Assembly: GCA_043811005.1 (NCBI GenBank)
Contig: JBDRNO010000173.1
Location: forward strand, 1-24,102
DNA from: JBDRNO01 sp043811005
Lineage (GTDB): Bacteria; Bacteroidota; Bacteroidia; NORP154
Length of the DNA: 24,102 bases
Reading direction: 5' to 3'
Shown: piece by piece, positions 4,828 through 14,400 of the stretch
Layout of the letters: every line of letters begins with the position of its first letter
Position numbering within the stretch: position 1 is the first letter of the stretch
Position numbers and translations under genes: made by a program
Notes under the pieces: model-generated
What the model was told of the DNA's origin: nothing
Seen by the model: only the letters and a program-made list of their open reading frames with translations
Databases searched by the model: none

Positions 4828-7605
4828 ATGAACAAATTACTGCAAATTACAGCAATCTTCGCACTGTTAGCGATAAGCAGCCCTGCACAAGTTCAGGAGG
4901 AATGGGTCTCGACTTTTAATGGTCCTGACTCCCTTGATGACGGTGGCTTTGCAATGGACGTTTCAGGTAATATCTATGTTACAGGTGCCAGCGAAATCAG
5001 TCCCGGAATTTATAAAATAACTACTCTTAAATATACCCCTGCCGGCACACTTAAATGGGCAGTACAGCACATCACACCCGGAGCATTCCCGGAAATGGAT
5101 TTTGCCAACGACATTAAAGTTGATGCTGCAGGTAATGCATATATAGCAGGTTCGGTTGCCATAGGTCCTTCAGGTAGTGATAAAGAATTTACAACGTTAA
5201 AATATGATTCTTCAGGAGTTTTACAATGGGCAGCTATACATGCTGACACTGGTGAAGCGTATTCCTTGATTCTTGGACAATCCGGGAATATTTATGTAAC
5301 AGGATGGACAAAGACAGGCAACCCGGACAAACACGATTATACTACGGTTAAATATGATCCCAGTGGTACACAGTTATGGTCTGTAAAATACAATGACGGT
5401 GATGATGATGTGGCAAAAGAGATAGTATGTGACAATGCAGACAATGTGTATGTTACAGGTATAAGCATTTCACCCGGAAACAATCAGGCAAATCATCATA
5501 CTGTAAAATACAATTCATCCGGGGTTGAGCAATGGGTTGCCCAGTATAATTACGGCCCCATTCCGCAAACCAGTACAGATAGGCAAAGTTCAATGGATGC
5601 CTGTAATATTGCTTTGGATGCAGGAAATAATGTTTATGTCTCAGGGGTAAGGGATAATAGCAGCTTAGATTATGCAGTGATCAAATACGATAACAGCGGT
5701 ACTGAATTATGGACGGTAAATTATAATGGCCCTGATCAACTCCGTGATATGGTAACCGACATGGCCGTAAATCCTGCCGGGGAAGTATATATAACAGGTG
5801 AAAGTAAAAGTTTAAGTTCCTTAAACGATTATGTTACTGTGAAGTTTTCAACTTCAGGTACTTTAGATTGGGTTCAACAGTATAATGGTAGTGCAGATAG
5901 TGAAGATAAAGCGAATGCCGTTGTACTTGATATTAACGGCTCTGTTTACGTTACGGGTGGTTCTCTTGAGACAGGCACGGTGCGGGATTTTACAACAATT
6001 AAATATACTTCGGATGGGATAATGGAATGGGCAATGAACTATGACGGCACCGGCAGTAATATTGATGTAGCGTATGATGTACATGTTGATAATGATCTCA
6101 ATGTCTATGTTGCCGGACTTAGCTTTAATGGAAATGATTTTGATTTTGCTACAATTAAATATAGTCAGACAACACAGTCATTAAATGTTACTTCTAATGA
6201 AACAGATTTAACCTGTAATGGTACCGGTGACGGTTCAATTAATTTAACTGTAACCGGGGGAACGCCACCTTACACATTCCAATGGTCTAACGGTGCTATA
6301 ACCGAAGATATAAATAGCTTAAATGCAGGGACTTACTCTGTTACTGTTACCGACAATAATGGTAACACAGTTATTTTTAGTGCTTTTGTAGATGAACCGG
6401 AGCCAGAAGATCCAACAGTACCATTTAGCCCCATTGCCTGTAACGACTGTTTTATTTCCGAGTATATTGAAGGTTCAGGGAAAAACCAGGCGCTTGAAAT
6501 TTACAATGCCTCAGGTGGATGCAGGGATTTATCAAGGTACACAATTAAGATTTACAAGAATGCAAATCCAAACAACCCTGTTGAAATACCACTAAGCGGA
6601 AATTTGCAACCAAAAAAACTTTTTATTTGCGGAAATAACCAGGCAGACTCTCCTATTAAAGAAAAATGCGATTATCTTAGCAACGAAATAAGTTTTGATG
6701 GCAATGATGCTGTGGGACTATATAAAAATGACACGCTTATTGACATGATTGGAGAAATTGGCTCTAATCCGGGTGTAAATGGCTGGCAGGTAGGCGCTGG
6801 CTCTACAAAAGATAATACATTAGTAAGAAGATATGATGTAAGAGGTGGTAATACTTACTGGAGTATAGCACAGTTAGAATATATGGTTTATGCGATGGAT
6901 GATTTTTCCCGTTTGGGTTCTCACTATGGAGTATGTTCAGTAGTTACTATTAAATTTAAAACATCAACAGCTTCAATAAATGAAGACGTTGGAACTACAA
7001 AAATCAAATTGGAAATTGTCAATAATGATACATTACCTCATTCTGTATGGGTACATATTTCACCTTTTGGTGATTGTGTAACTGTTCCTCCCGATCCGGA
7101 TGATCCCGATGCAGATTGTGTAGAAGATTATTATTTTGTAAACAGCATTGGGTTAGCAAACTGTGATGAGCAAAAAGTATTTTTTGACAGTACTGACAAA
7201 GATACTGTTTTAGTAATGTACATTGAAGATGATATGGTTTCGGAAGGTGCTGAATCAATATGCATGACTCTACATAATAACGATTATAATTCTAGTATTG
7301 ATGCTTTTAATAATTGGCATGTTCTATATATTAAGGCTAGTGATCAAACAGGAATAGAGAAAATTAAAAAGGATAATATCAGCATATATCCGTCAATTAC
7401 ATCTGATTTTATTCATATTACAGGTTTAGAAAATTTCCGCGATCCTATTCAATTGAAAATTCTAAATGGACTAGGACAACAGATATATGAAAGTTATCTA
7501 AATAGTAATGAATCGTTAGATGTTAATTCTTTTCCTTCTGGAATTTACTTATTACAATTATTTTCCAGCGAAATATCAATAACAAAGAAATTCATTAAAA
7601 GGTGA
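4828..7605 (+). CDS. secreted SBBP seven-bladed propeller protein with SprB, lamin-tail, Calx-beta and T9SS sorting domains
   Basis: This is a 925-aa surface or extracellular protein. The signal peptide (MNKLLQITAIFALLAISSPA) is followed at about residues 25-446 by seven SBBP-type repeats, each ending like KYDPSGTQLW, with an eighth partial strand that would close a seven-bladed propeller. Next come an SprB-like repeat (about 450-525, with GTPPYTFQWSNG), a lamin-tail-like domain (about 535-710, with CFISEYIEGSGKNQALEIYN), a Calx-beta-like domain (about 710-840) and a type A T9SS C-terminal domain (about 850-925, with FPSGIYLLQLF). These are adhesion or binding modules; no catalytic motif was seen. 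The gene follows the lipoprotein gene by 65 bp, and its TGA overlaps the GTG start of the next gene. Confidence 0.88.
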   Translation: MNKLLQITAIFALLAISSPAQVQEEWVSTFNGPDSLDDGGFAMDVSGNIYVTGASEISPGIYKITTLKYTPAGTLKWAVQHITPGAFPEMDFANDIKVDAAGNAYIAGSVAIGPSGSDKEFTTLKYDSSGVLQWAAIHADTGEAYSLILGQSGNIYVTGWTKTGNPDKHDYTTVKYDPSGTQLWSVKYNDGDDDVAKEIVCDNADNVYVTGISISPGNNQANHHTVKYNSSGVEQWVAQYNYGPIPQTSTDRQSSMDACNIALDAGNNVYVSGVRDNSSLDYAVIKYDNSGTELWTVNYNGPDQLRDMVTDMAVNPAGEVYITGESKSLSSLNDYVTVKFSTSGTLDWVQQYNGSADSEDKANAVVLDINGSVYVTGGSLETGTVRDFTTIKYTSDGIMEWAMNYDGTGSNIDVAYDVHVDNDLNVYVAGLSFNGNDFDFATIKYSQTTQSLNVTSNETDLTCNGTGDGSINLTVTGGTPPYTFQWSNGAITEDINSLNAGTYSVTVTDNNGNTVIFSAFVDEPEPEDPTVPFSPIACNDCFISEYIEGSGKNQALEIYNASGGCRDLSRYTIKIYKNANPNNPVEIPLSGNLQPKKLFICGNNQADSPIKEKCDYLSNEISFDGNDAVGLYKNDTLIDMIGEIGSNPGVNGWQVGAGSTKDNTLVRRYDVRGGNTYWSIAQLEYMVYAMDDFSRLGSHYGVCSVVTIKFKTSTASINEDVGTTKIKLEIVNNDTLPHSVWVHISPFGDCVTVPPDPDDPDADCVEDYYFVNSIGLANCDEQKVFFDSTDKDTVLVMYIEDDMVSEGAESICMTLHNNDYNSSIDAFNNWHVLYIKASDQTGIEKIKKDNISIYPSITSDFIHITGLENFRDPIQLKILNGLGQQIYESYLNSNESLDVNSFPSGIYLLQLFSSEISITKKFIKR

Positions 7606-8429
7606 AAAGAAAATTTGTTCTTGGCTTTACAGGGATATTGCTTTTTATAAGCAACGTTATTTATTCCCAAAGCGATACATTAAAAGGAAAATTTACTTTA
7701 CAGTTTCATATCAACTGGGTAGGTGATTTTTATCAAAATGTTTTTGTTCATAATTATGATAGAATTGATTCTGATGTAACTAAAAAGCATTTTTTCGTTT
7801 ACAATGATAGTTATGACGGCCCTGGTTATCTCGGATCAGTTCAATTAGATAGTACAACACTATCTCAAAGGGAATGGTATCAGTTTTACTCCTTTGGCAT
7901 TGCTTTAATAAAGGAAAAAAATTTAACTGAAAATTTCAACCTTTTTTACCGCCTTAAAATAAATAGAGGATATTATCAATATGTTTATAAACGTCAGGTA
8001 GAAACTATTACTTATGCCTTTAATGAAGTATTATCTGAATACAAAATATATACTCTTAAAAGTTTTCAAATTACACCTGCTGCAGGTATTACAGGAAATA
8101 AATGGTTTTTAAAATACTATCTGGGTATTGAAATACCCTTTTATCTTAGAGGAGATGGCAAAGAAATCCATGAGTGTTACACATACAGCAATGGCATACT
8201 TTCATCCTCTTTTTCCAACTTTGAGTATGAACCCGGCGGGTATTTTATAGGTCTGTCCCTTTTTGGTAATATATCCGCTGTTATGTTTAAAAAATTTTCA
8301 ATTGGATTGGAAGGTGCAGCCGGTCCGGTTTATTACCACCCTTTTTACAGATCTTACAAGTTTACAGATGAAAAAGATATTCGATTTATTGTATTATACC
8401 CATCTTTAACTTTATCTTACAAATTTTAG
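7602..8429 (+). CDS. probable outer-membrane beta-barrel protein, 275 aa, translationally coupled to the upstream T9SS substrate
   Basis: The GTG start at 7602 overlaps the previous stop (GTGA), indicating translational coupling. It is supported by the signal peptide that follows at once (KRKFVLGFTGILLFISNVIYSQ). The mature protein is rich in aromatic residues and alternating hydrophobic/polar segments (FTLQFHINWVGDFYQNVFV, FQITPAAGITGNKWFLKYYL) and ends LTLSYKF. The C-terminal phenylalanine and beta-strand pattern are typical of outer-membrane barrels. I do not recognise a specific family. Coupling to a cell-surface propeller protein suggests it may anchor or assist that protein at the outer membrane, which is inference. 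Confidence 0.75.
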   Translation: MKRKFVLGFTGILLFISNVIYSQSDTLKGKFTLQFHINWVGDFYQNVFVHNYDRIDSDVTKKHFFVYNDSYDGPGYLGSVQLDSTTLSQREWYQFYSFGIALIKEKNLTENFNLFYRLKINRGYYQYVYKRQVETITYAFNEVLSEYKIYTLKSFQITPAAGITGNKWFLKYYLGIEIPFYLRGDGKEIHECYTYSNGILSSSFSNFEYEPGGYFIGLSLFGNISAVMFKKFSIGLEGAAGPVYYHPFYRSYKFTDEKDIRFIVLYPSLTLSYKF

Positions 8430-8658
8430 ATTGACACAAGAAACATCTGTAATTATTGCACAACTCAAAAAAGATGAATTTAACTAATCTAGTTAAGGGC
8501 AAAAGCCCAAATTAGCATTATTGATTATCATCCCTGACTTATCACCCTCACGGATGACCACCCGATAGGTGTGGAAAGTCGTGATTAGTCAAAAATTTCA
8601 AAATTTACTTTCCCCAGGTTGTGCAACAGCTACCCTTGTTGGCTGCTGTGCGAAAAAT

Positions 8659-10527
8659 TCATTCTGCAATTAATTTCCCATGTCCAACTATTTCTGTGTC
8701 GTTATATAGTTGGAAAAAATATAGTCCACTTATTAAGTTATCTCTTGCTATTATTATCTTTCCCGTTACTATATTGTCAATTCGTTTGACTACCTGTCCT
8801 ATGGATTTGTAAAGGATTAAAATGTATTTTTCCCCTTTTTTATTTTCAAATTCTATTATTGTTGAATTTATAAATGGATTAGGAGTAATTTTTATTCTTC
8901 TTTCTTCTTTGCTTTTTTTGTTAATACCCACGGGTATCACATAAACCTGAAAGATGTCTTGGTCTGATTCCTGACACCCTGCTGAATCTATAATAGTAAC
9001 AATATAATAAGTTGTTGTGTCAGGACTTGTATAAGGATTAGAAACATTAGGGTCGGACAAATTGTAGTTTGGAGTCCATTGATAGGTTATAGGTGGGATA
9101 CCGCAGCCGATTCCAGGATAAAGTTGAACGGTATCTCCTTGATTGATTGTTCTGCTTTTGTCTTCTGCAGTTTGGCAAAATTGGGAAACTTGAACGTTCA
9201 CGCTATCTACGCATGTATTACCAATACTATCAAATATTGTTAAGTAAAAAGTTAATTTATCTGCATTATCAATTATTGCAGGATTAATTATTTTGGGATT
9301 AGCAGTTGTTGTATCATCCAAAAAGTCTGATGCTGTCAAAATATAGATTCCAATTGTATAAGTTGTTTCCCAAGTGTACGTATATGGTGGTATGCCACCC
9401 GTTGCTGTCGGGTTACTACCAATCTGGATAGTGTCCATTCCTGTAAAACTAATACAAACAACTTTGTCATTACCAGCATTTGCAATGCATTGAACTGCTT
9501 CTGAATATTTGTAAATTCCTTTGTTTGTAGCAAAAAATAATTCATCACTAGTTCCTGTTTTTTTAATTTCTATATCGTTAGTGAAATAATTACCAATGCT
9601 TCCTGGATAGTTTACAGTATCCCAAGAAATACCAAAATCGTATGATTCGTAAAAAAATAAATCTCCACCCATTCCTCCGTTTTTCCCACCAGAGGCATAA
9701 ACTAAATCATCGTTATTAGGGCTAATATCCATATCTTTTATATAAGCATACGTTGGGGAGATAAATATGTCATTCCAATTATTGCCACCATCAATGCTGT
9801 TAATTATTCTCCCTTCCATTCCAACTAAAAGCTCATTGGAGTCATTTGGATTAATTACTAATGAATAACAAGCATTGTCTCCACCAACATTTATATTTAT
9901 AAATTGCCAATTGCTACCGTAATCAACGGATTTTAATAAATAAGGTTGAAAAAATCCTGTTTCTCCCCCAGCCCAAATGGTACTTGGGTTGTCGGTGTTA
10001 ATTTTAAATAAGAAGTCCTGATAACCACTCACCCCCCAATTTTGAAAAACCTGTTGCCAGCTATTTCCTTTATTTGATGATTTGGCAACACAAATACCAG
10101 CTCTCCCATATATAGTATCTGGAGTAGAAGGATTAATTTCTAACGCAGAGCATCCATAAAAACCTGAACTACCGCCAAAGCCATTTTGGAAATCGAGCCA
10201 ATTTATACCTTCATCATAAGTAATAAATAAAGAAATTGTATCTGAACCTATGTTAGATGTATAAGTACTTACAAGAATTGTGTCAGGGCTATATATAATA
10301 AAGTCAGTAATAACTTTTCCTTGTAAACCCAGAGATGCCCAAATGGTGTCATTATTACTTAGATTTTTTTTATAAATTCCATCATCCGTTCCAACGTAGA
10401 TATTATTGTTGAAAAGTTTAATTAGTGTTCCGATTTTATTTCCTAGTCCCAAATAAGTCCACTGTGCCTTTAGTGAGACATTAAGAAGAATAAAAACTGT
10501 TAAGAGAAGATAAAATTTTGACTTCAT
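8659..10527 (-). CDS. secreted Asp-box (BNR-like) propeller protein with PKD-like domains and T9SS sorting domain
   Basis: I chose ATG 10527 (MKSKFYLLLTVFILLNVSLKA, a clean signal peptide preceded by an A-rich leader). An upstream in-frame ATG at 10620 would add a cysteine-rich 31-residue piece that hides the signal. The 622-aa protein has at least five Asp-box motifs in its first half (YDEGINW, SSNKGNSW, SVDYGSNW, SIDGGNNW, SYDFGISW), as in sialidase/VPS10-like propellers. Two PKD/SprB-like segments follow (GGIPPYTYTWE and CGIPPITYQWTPNY), then a T9SS C-terminal domain (ITPNPFINSTIIEF ... LISGLYFFQLYN). Asp boxes are structural, so no enzyme activity can be claimed. It is the only large minus-strand gene in the right part and is not near a dyad promoter. 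Confidence 0.85.
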   Translation of the reverse strand: MKSKFYLLLTVFILLNVSLKAQWTYLGLGNKIGTLIKLFNNNIYVGTDDGIYKKNLSNNDTIWASLGLQGKVITDFIIYSPDTILVSTYTSNIGSDTISLFITYDEGINWLDFQNGFGGSSGFYGCSALEINPSTPDTIYGRAGICVAKSSNKGNSWQQVFQNWGVSGYQDFLFKINTDNPSTIWAGGETGFFQPYLLKSVDYGSNWQFININVGGDNACYSLVINPNDSNELLVGMEGRIINSIDGGNNWNDIFISPTYAYIKDMDISPNNDDLVYASGGKNGGMGGDLFFYESYDFGISWDTVNYPGSIGNYFTNDIEIKKTGTSDELFFATNKGIYKYSEAVQCIANAGNDKVVCISFTGMDTIQIGSNPTATGGIPPYTYTWETTYTIGIYILTASDFLDDTTTANPKIINPAIIDNADKLTFYLTIFDSIGNTCVDSVNVQVSQFCQTAEDKSRTINQGDTVQLYPGIGCGIPPITYQWTPNYNLSDPNVSNPYTSPDTTTYYIVTIIDSAGCQESDQDIFQVYVIPVGINKKSKEERRIKITPNPFINSTIIEFENKKGEKYILILYKSIGQVVKRIDNIVTGKIIIARDNLISGLYFFQLYNDTEIVGHGKLIAE

Positions 10528-10719
10528 TAAATTGTTCTTTCTAATTTTTCTGCCAATTTTTCGCATTGCAGCTTGTTTATATAAACAACATTCACACCCG
10601 AAATATGTTTCTATACACATTAATTTGTAAAGATAGAAACACCTTTTTGATATTATAAGATATTTTTATCTAACAAAAATATAAAAACTTATGCAGATAA
10701 TCATAAAGCATAAAATTCC

Positions 10720-11315
10720 CCTTGGGAAATATGGAACCCTGGTATTAGGAAAACAATTTACCAATAAAGACAAGATTGCAAAAAAATTAATGGCAATATT
10801 TATCAGTTTCGCGATACTGTCTTTGCAGGAGCAAGTTCAATAATTATTTACTTAAATAATAAAGACATGATCACCAAAATGAGCTTTGAATATGGATCAT
10901 ACGCAAACTATAAAGACCATATAAAAATCTACACTAACATTTTAGGTTCTCCATTTCAAACACCAGATTCCGGTTTATTAAAAAAATCTATTTGGGACGA
11001 CAAATCTACACGCTTTGAATCCATTAAAGAATCAGGAAAAAATAAGTCGCTTTTCTACTCTGCCCTTCTGGACTATTACTCCTGCCAATTGCCAACTGCC
11101 TACTGTTTACCCCGTAGGGAGGAACGACCGTATTGGGGTCAACTGCCAACTTTTATTGCACCCCCCCCGAACCCCATTTACACCCCTTTGAACCATTGAC
11201 ATTGCTATATTTCTGAATTAGATTTGTGTTGGCAAATCCAAATTTGTCTTTAAAATCAATCTATAAATAATAAAATAATTTACGATATGATAAAAAACTA
11301 AAAAAAAACATATAA
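10720..11315 (+). pseudogene. decayed lipoprotein gene, copy 2 (homologous to 4280-4762)
   Basis: The DNA from about 10720 matches the intact gene from its GKYGTLELG segment on; the signal-peptide part is missing. A one-base deletion near 10783 (GCAAAAAAATTAATGG against GCAATAAAAATTAATGG) breaks the frame. From 10867 the frame is again open (MITKMSFEYGS ... IWDDKSTRFESIKESGKNKS). Homology stops at 11067, after CTCTGCCCTT, and resumes at 11286 with TATGATAAAAAACT, the last codons of the gene, ending at TAA 11313-11315. The 218 bp between is inserted DNA. The relic lies directly upstream of dyad promoter copy 2 and the first S8 peptidase. Confidence 0.8.
11068..11285. other. 218-bp insertion splitting the decayed lipoprotein gene
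   Basis: The boundaries come from comparison with the 18455-18643 copy, where CTCTGCCCTT runs straight into TATGATAAAAAACT. The inserted DNA has no clear terminal inverted repeats or target duplication. Its left part holds heptamer-like repeats (GCCAATT, GCCAACT, GCCTACT, then AACTGCCAAC again) and its right part is AT-rich. It codes for nothing recognisable. Confidence 0.6.
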
Positions 11316-11372
11316 ATAATTACATAATTAAATTCACTATCTTACTTATAACCGTGTTTCCGCCCTTTTTTT

Positions 11373-11440
11373 AGTGAAAACACTAAAACAAATTCAAGTG
11401 TTTTCACTCTATTTTATTAAAAATGCATACTTTAAATTTG
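11373..11440 (+). promoter_or_regulatory. dyad promoter element, copy 2
   Basis: AGTGAAAACACT (11373-11384) and AGTGTTTTCACT (11397-11408) repeat copy 1 exactly, with the same 12-bp spacer. AAATGCATACTT and the -7 box TAAATTTG follow (11433-11440). The TTTG upstream of the -7 box in copy 1 is changed here to TTTATT. Similarity with copy 3 extends left to about 11309. The S8 peptidase ATG lies 60 bp beyond the -7 box. Confidence 0.75.
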
Positions 11441-11499
11441 TCCCGCGAAAAAATATTTCTTTAATAATTTTTTTTATTAACTTTTAAAAAATTTAAATC

Positions 11500-14400
11500 A
11501 TGAAAACAAAAAAATTAAAGTACATAGTTGCTTCCTTGATGTTTTTTTTATTCTGTACCAACATTGTTGCACAAAATAATTATAGCGATGGAAATAATCA
11601 ATATAGCAAAATAGGAGGAATATGGTACCTTATTGATTCGATTGGAAATCCTGTTTTTGAAGTAGAGTCCACAGTGATTACCGTTAAATTTATTAATGGA
11701 GTTACCACCCAACAAAAAAATAATATTTATTCAGCAACCAATGTTTATGTATTACGAGAAAATTCTCTTGGTTTTATTGACCTGGAAATTCAACCTACAG
11801 ATGATGTAGTACAAGTTCTACAAGCATACATTAATAGTGGATTATGCCAAATAGCAGAACTAAATACTTTTGGACAGTGGCATGCAATTCCCAATGACCC
11901 GTTTTTTTCAAACCAATGGAACTTAAATCAAATATTAGCACCGGATGCCTGGGATATTGTTAAAGGTAATCCTTCAGTAGTAGTCGCAATAATTGATGCT
12001 GAAGTTCAATATCTCCATGAAGACATATACCAAAACATATGGACCAATACTGGTGAAACGCCCGGAAATGGAAATGATGACGATAATAATGGCTATACTG
12101 ATGATATTGTAGGTTGGGATTGTTTTGATGATGATGCAATACCGTTACCACCTTCACAACCTTTGCCACCAAATTTTCCTCAAATGTTTACCACTCATGG
12201 TACGCGAGTAGCTGGAATAGTAGGCGCAAAATCTGATAACGGAATCGGAATTGCAGGTATTGCGGGGGGCTTCAATAATTCAGGGATAAAGTTGATGATC
12301 CTTAGGGTAGGTAGTTTTGGAGGCCCAACGACAAGCGCTGTCTGTGAAGCAATTGATTATGCCGTGAATAATGGTGCCGATATTATTCAAATGAGTTTAG
12401 GATTAGATCCACCTACCAGTTGTATTGATGCAGCCTTGATATCAGCTCATAATAGTAATGTTTTTGTTGTGTGTGCATCGGGTAATGATGGTGTTCCAAC
12501 TGTTTCTTATCCTGCTTCTGATCAAAGTGTAATGGCAGTGGGCGGAACTGATATAAATGATGATCGGGCATCTTGTTCGAATCACGGACCGGATTTAGAA
12601 ATTTCTGCCCCCTCTAATGATATTTGGAGCACTTCGGTTGATCTTGACGCTTCACATATTTACTTTGACACTTATGCTAATGCTTCTGGCTGCGGAACCT
12701 CCTTTGCCGCCCCACAGGTTTCAGCTTTAGCTGCCCTGATGTTATCGGTGAATTCATGTCTTTATAATGATGAAATAAGAACAATTATTCAAAATACTGC
12801 TGATAAGGTCGGACCCTATACTTATATAAACGGACGCTGTGATGAATTGGGATATGGAAGGATAAATGCCTATCAAGCGGTACTTGCTGCTCAAAATTTT
12901 GTATACCCTGCTCAAACTTGTACAACTAATTCCACCTGGTCAACACCTGTTAAAGCCGGTGATATTATTATTGAGCCTGGAGTAGAATTACAAATAACTT
13001 CTACGGTTAGTTTTTCAAAAAACAGTAAGATAATTGTTAAACCAAATGCAAAATTGATCATTGATGGAGGTACTTTAACTTCAAAATGTATGTGGGAGGG
13101 GATAGAGGTCTGGGGTGATGCTTCACAAAGCCAATTACCTTTGAGCAATAGTCCACAGGGATATGTAGAAATCAAAAACAAAGCAAATATAGAAAATGCT
13201 ATTAACGCGATTAGCTTATGGGAACCAGGTAATTATAACTCAACCGGTGGCATTGTTCGTGCATACAAAGCCACATTCAAAAACAACAAAAGATGTGCTG
13301 AATTTAGGTCTTATCAAAACTATATACCAACCGGACCCTATGCTGGCACACCGGTAGGAAATGAAAGCATTTTCAAAAATTGCGATTTTATTACTAATAG
13401 GTTATTAAATGATCCTTCTTTAAAACCTGATGCTTTTGTTTATATGGCTCAAGTTGATGGTATTAAATTTAATGGCTGTAAGTTTGTTAATTCTACACAG
13501 GGTGTTTATTCCGCTAATGATAGAGGTATCGGAATTGAAAGTGTTAATGCAAAATACAAGGTGTCGTCATTCTGTACCGGTATTGTATTGCCATGCCCTT
13601 CAGGTAATTTAGTTAAAAGTGAATTTGAAGGACTTTATTACGGTATTTATGCACGCTCTTGGGACCCGTTTTATTCAGTGAATATAAGAGATAGCGAATT
13701 TAATAATAATTTACGCGGAATTTTTTTAAGAGGTGTTGATTTTGCCTATGTAAAAAATAATATTTTTGACGTTGGCGCTGTAGAGATGGGATGGACTCCT
13801 TATGGCTTATATTTATTTGATTGTACGGGATACAGCGTGGAAAATAATGACTTTGGCACTACTCATGGTGGTATGTTAGGTAGTACTGCTTGGAATTCAG
13901 GTACTGATGCAAACGAAATTTATGGCAATACTTATACTGATTTGATATATGGTGCAGTAGCAAGTCAGATTAACGATGGACCTACACAATTTGATGGTTT
14001 GCAAATAAGATGCAATACCTTTGAAAATATCATCCAAAGCAGCATTGCTATTTCTACGCATGCTATTGCTAATCCACAGGGCTTTTGTACTGATGAAACT
14101 ACTACTGCAAATAACATGTTTTCAAATATCTGTACTGGTAATAGCCGTGATATTTGGGGAAATGCTGGAACAACTCCGTTTGTTTATAATTATCATGAAA
14201 GTACTTCTTATAACACAGAGCCATTATGTTATAATGCTGCTACTACTACACCCCACGATTGTCAATTTACATCTGTTTTTGATCCTGGAATTGCCTGTGC
14301 CGGTTTTGATCCGGATTGTGGATACTCTTGCCTTCAGGCAATGATCGATAATTATGGAGATCAGGCAGAAGAATTAGCAGCATTTATTGATGGAGGAAAT

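Noticed and set aside
8497..8508. GGGC-AAAA-GCCC hairpin as terminator of the 7602 gene
   Set aside because: The stem is only 4 bp and no T-tract follows.
10528..10620. Upstream ATG 10620 for the Asp-box protein
   Set aside because: It would bury the signal peptide behind a cysteine-rich 31-residue stretch. ATG 10527 has a good leader and a clean signal peptide.
10867..11199. 110-codon frame as a real gene
   Set aside because: It is the middle of the decayed lipoprotein gene running into the 218-bp insertion. It has no signal peptide.
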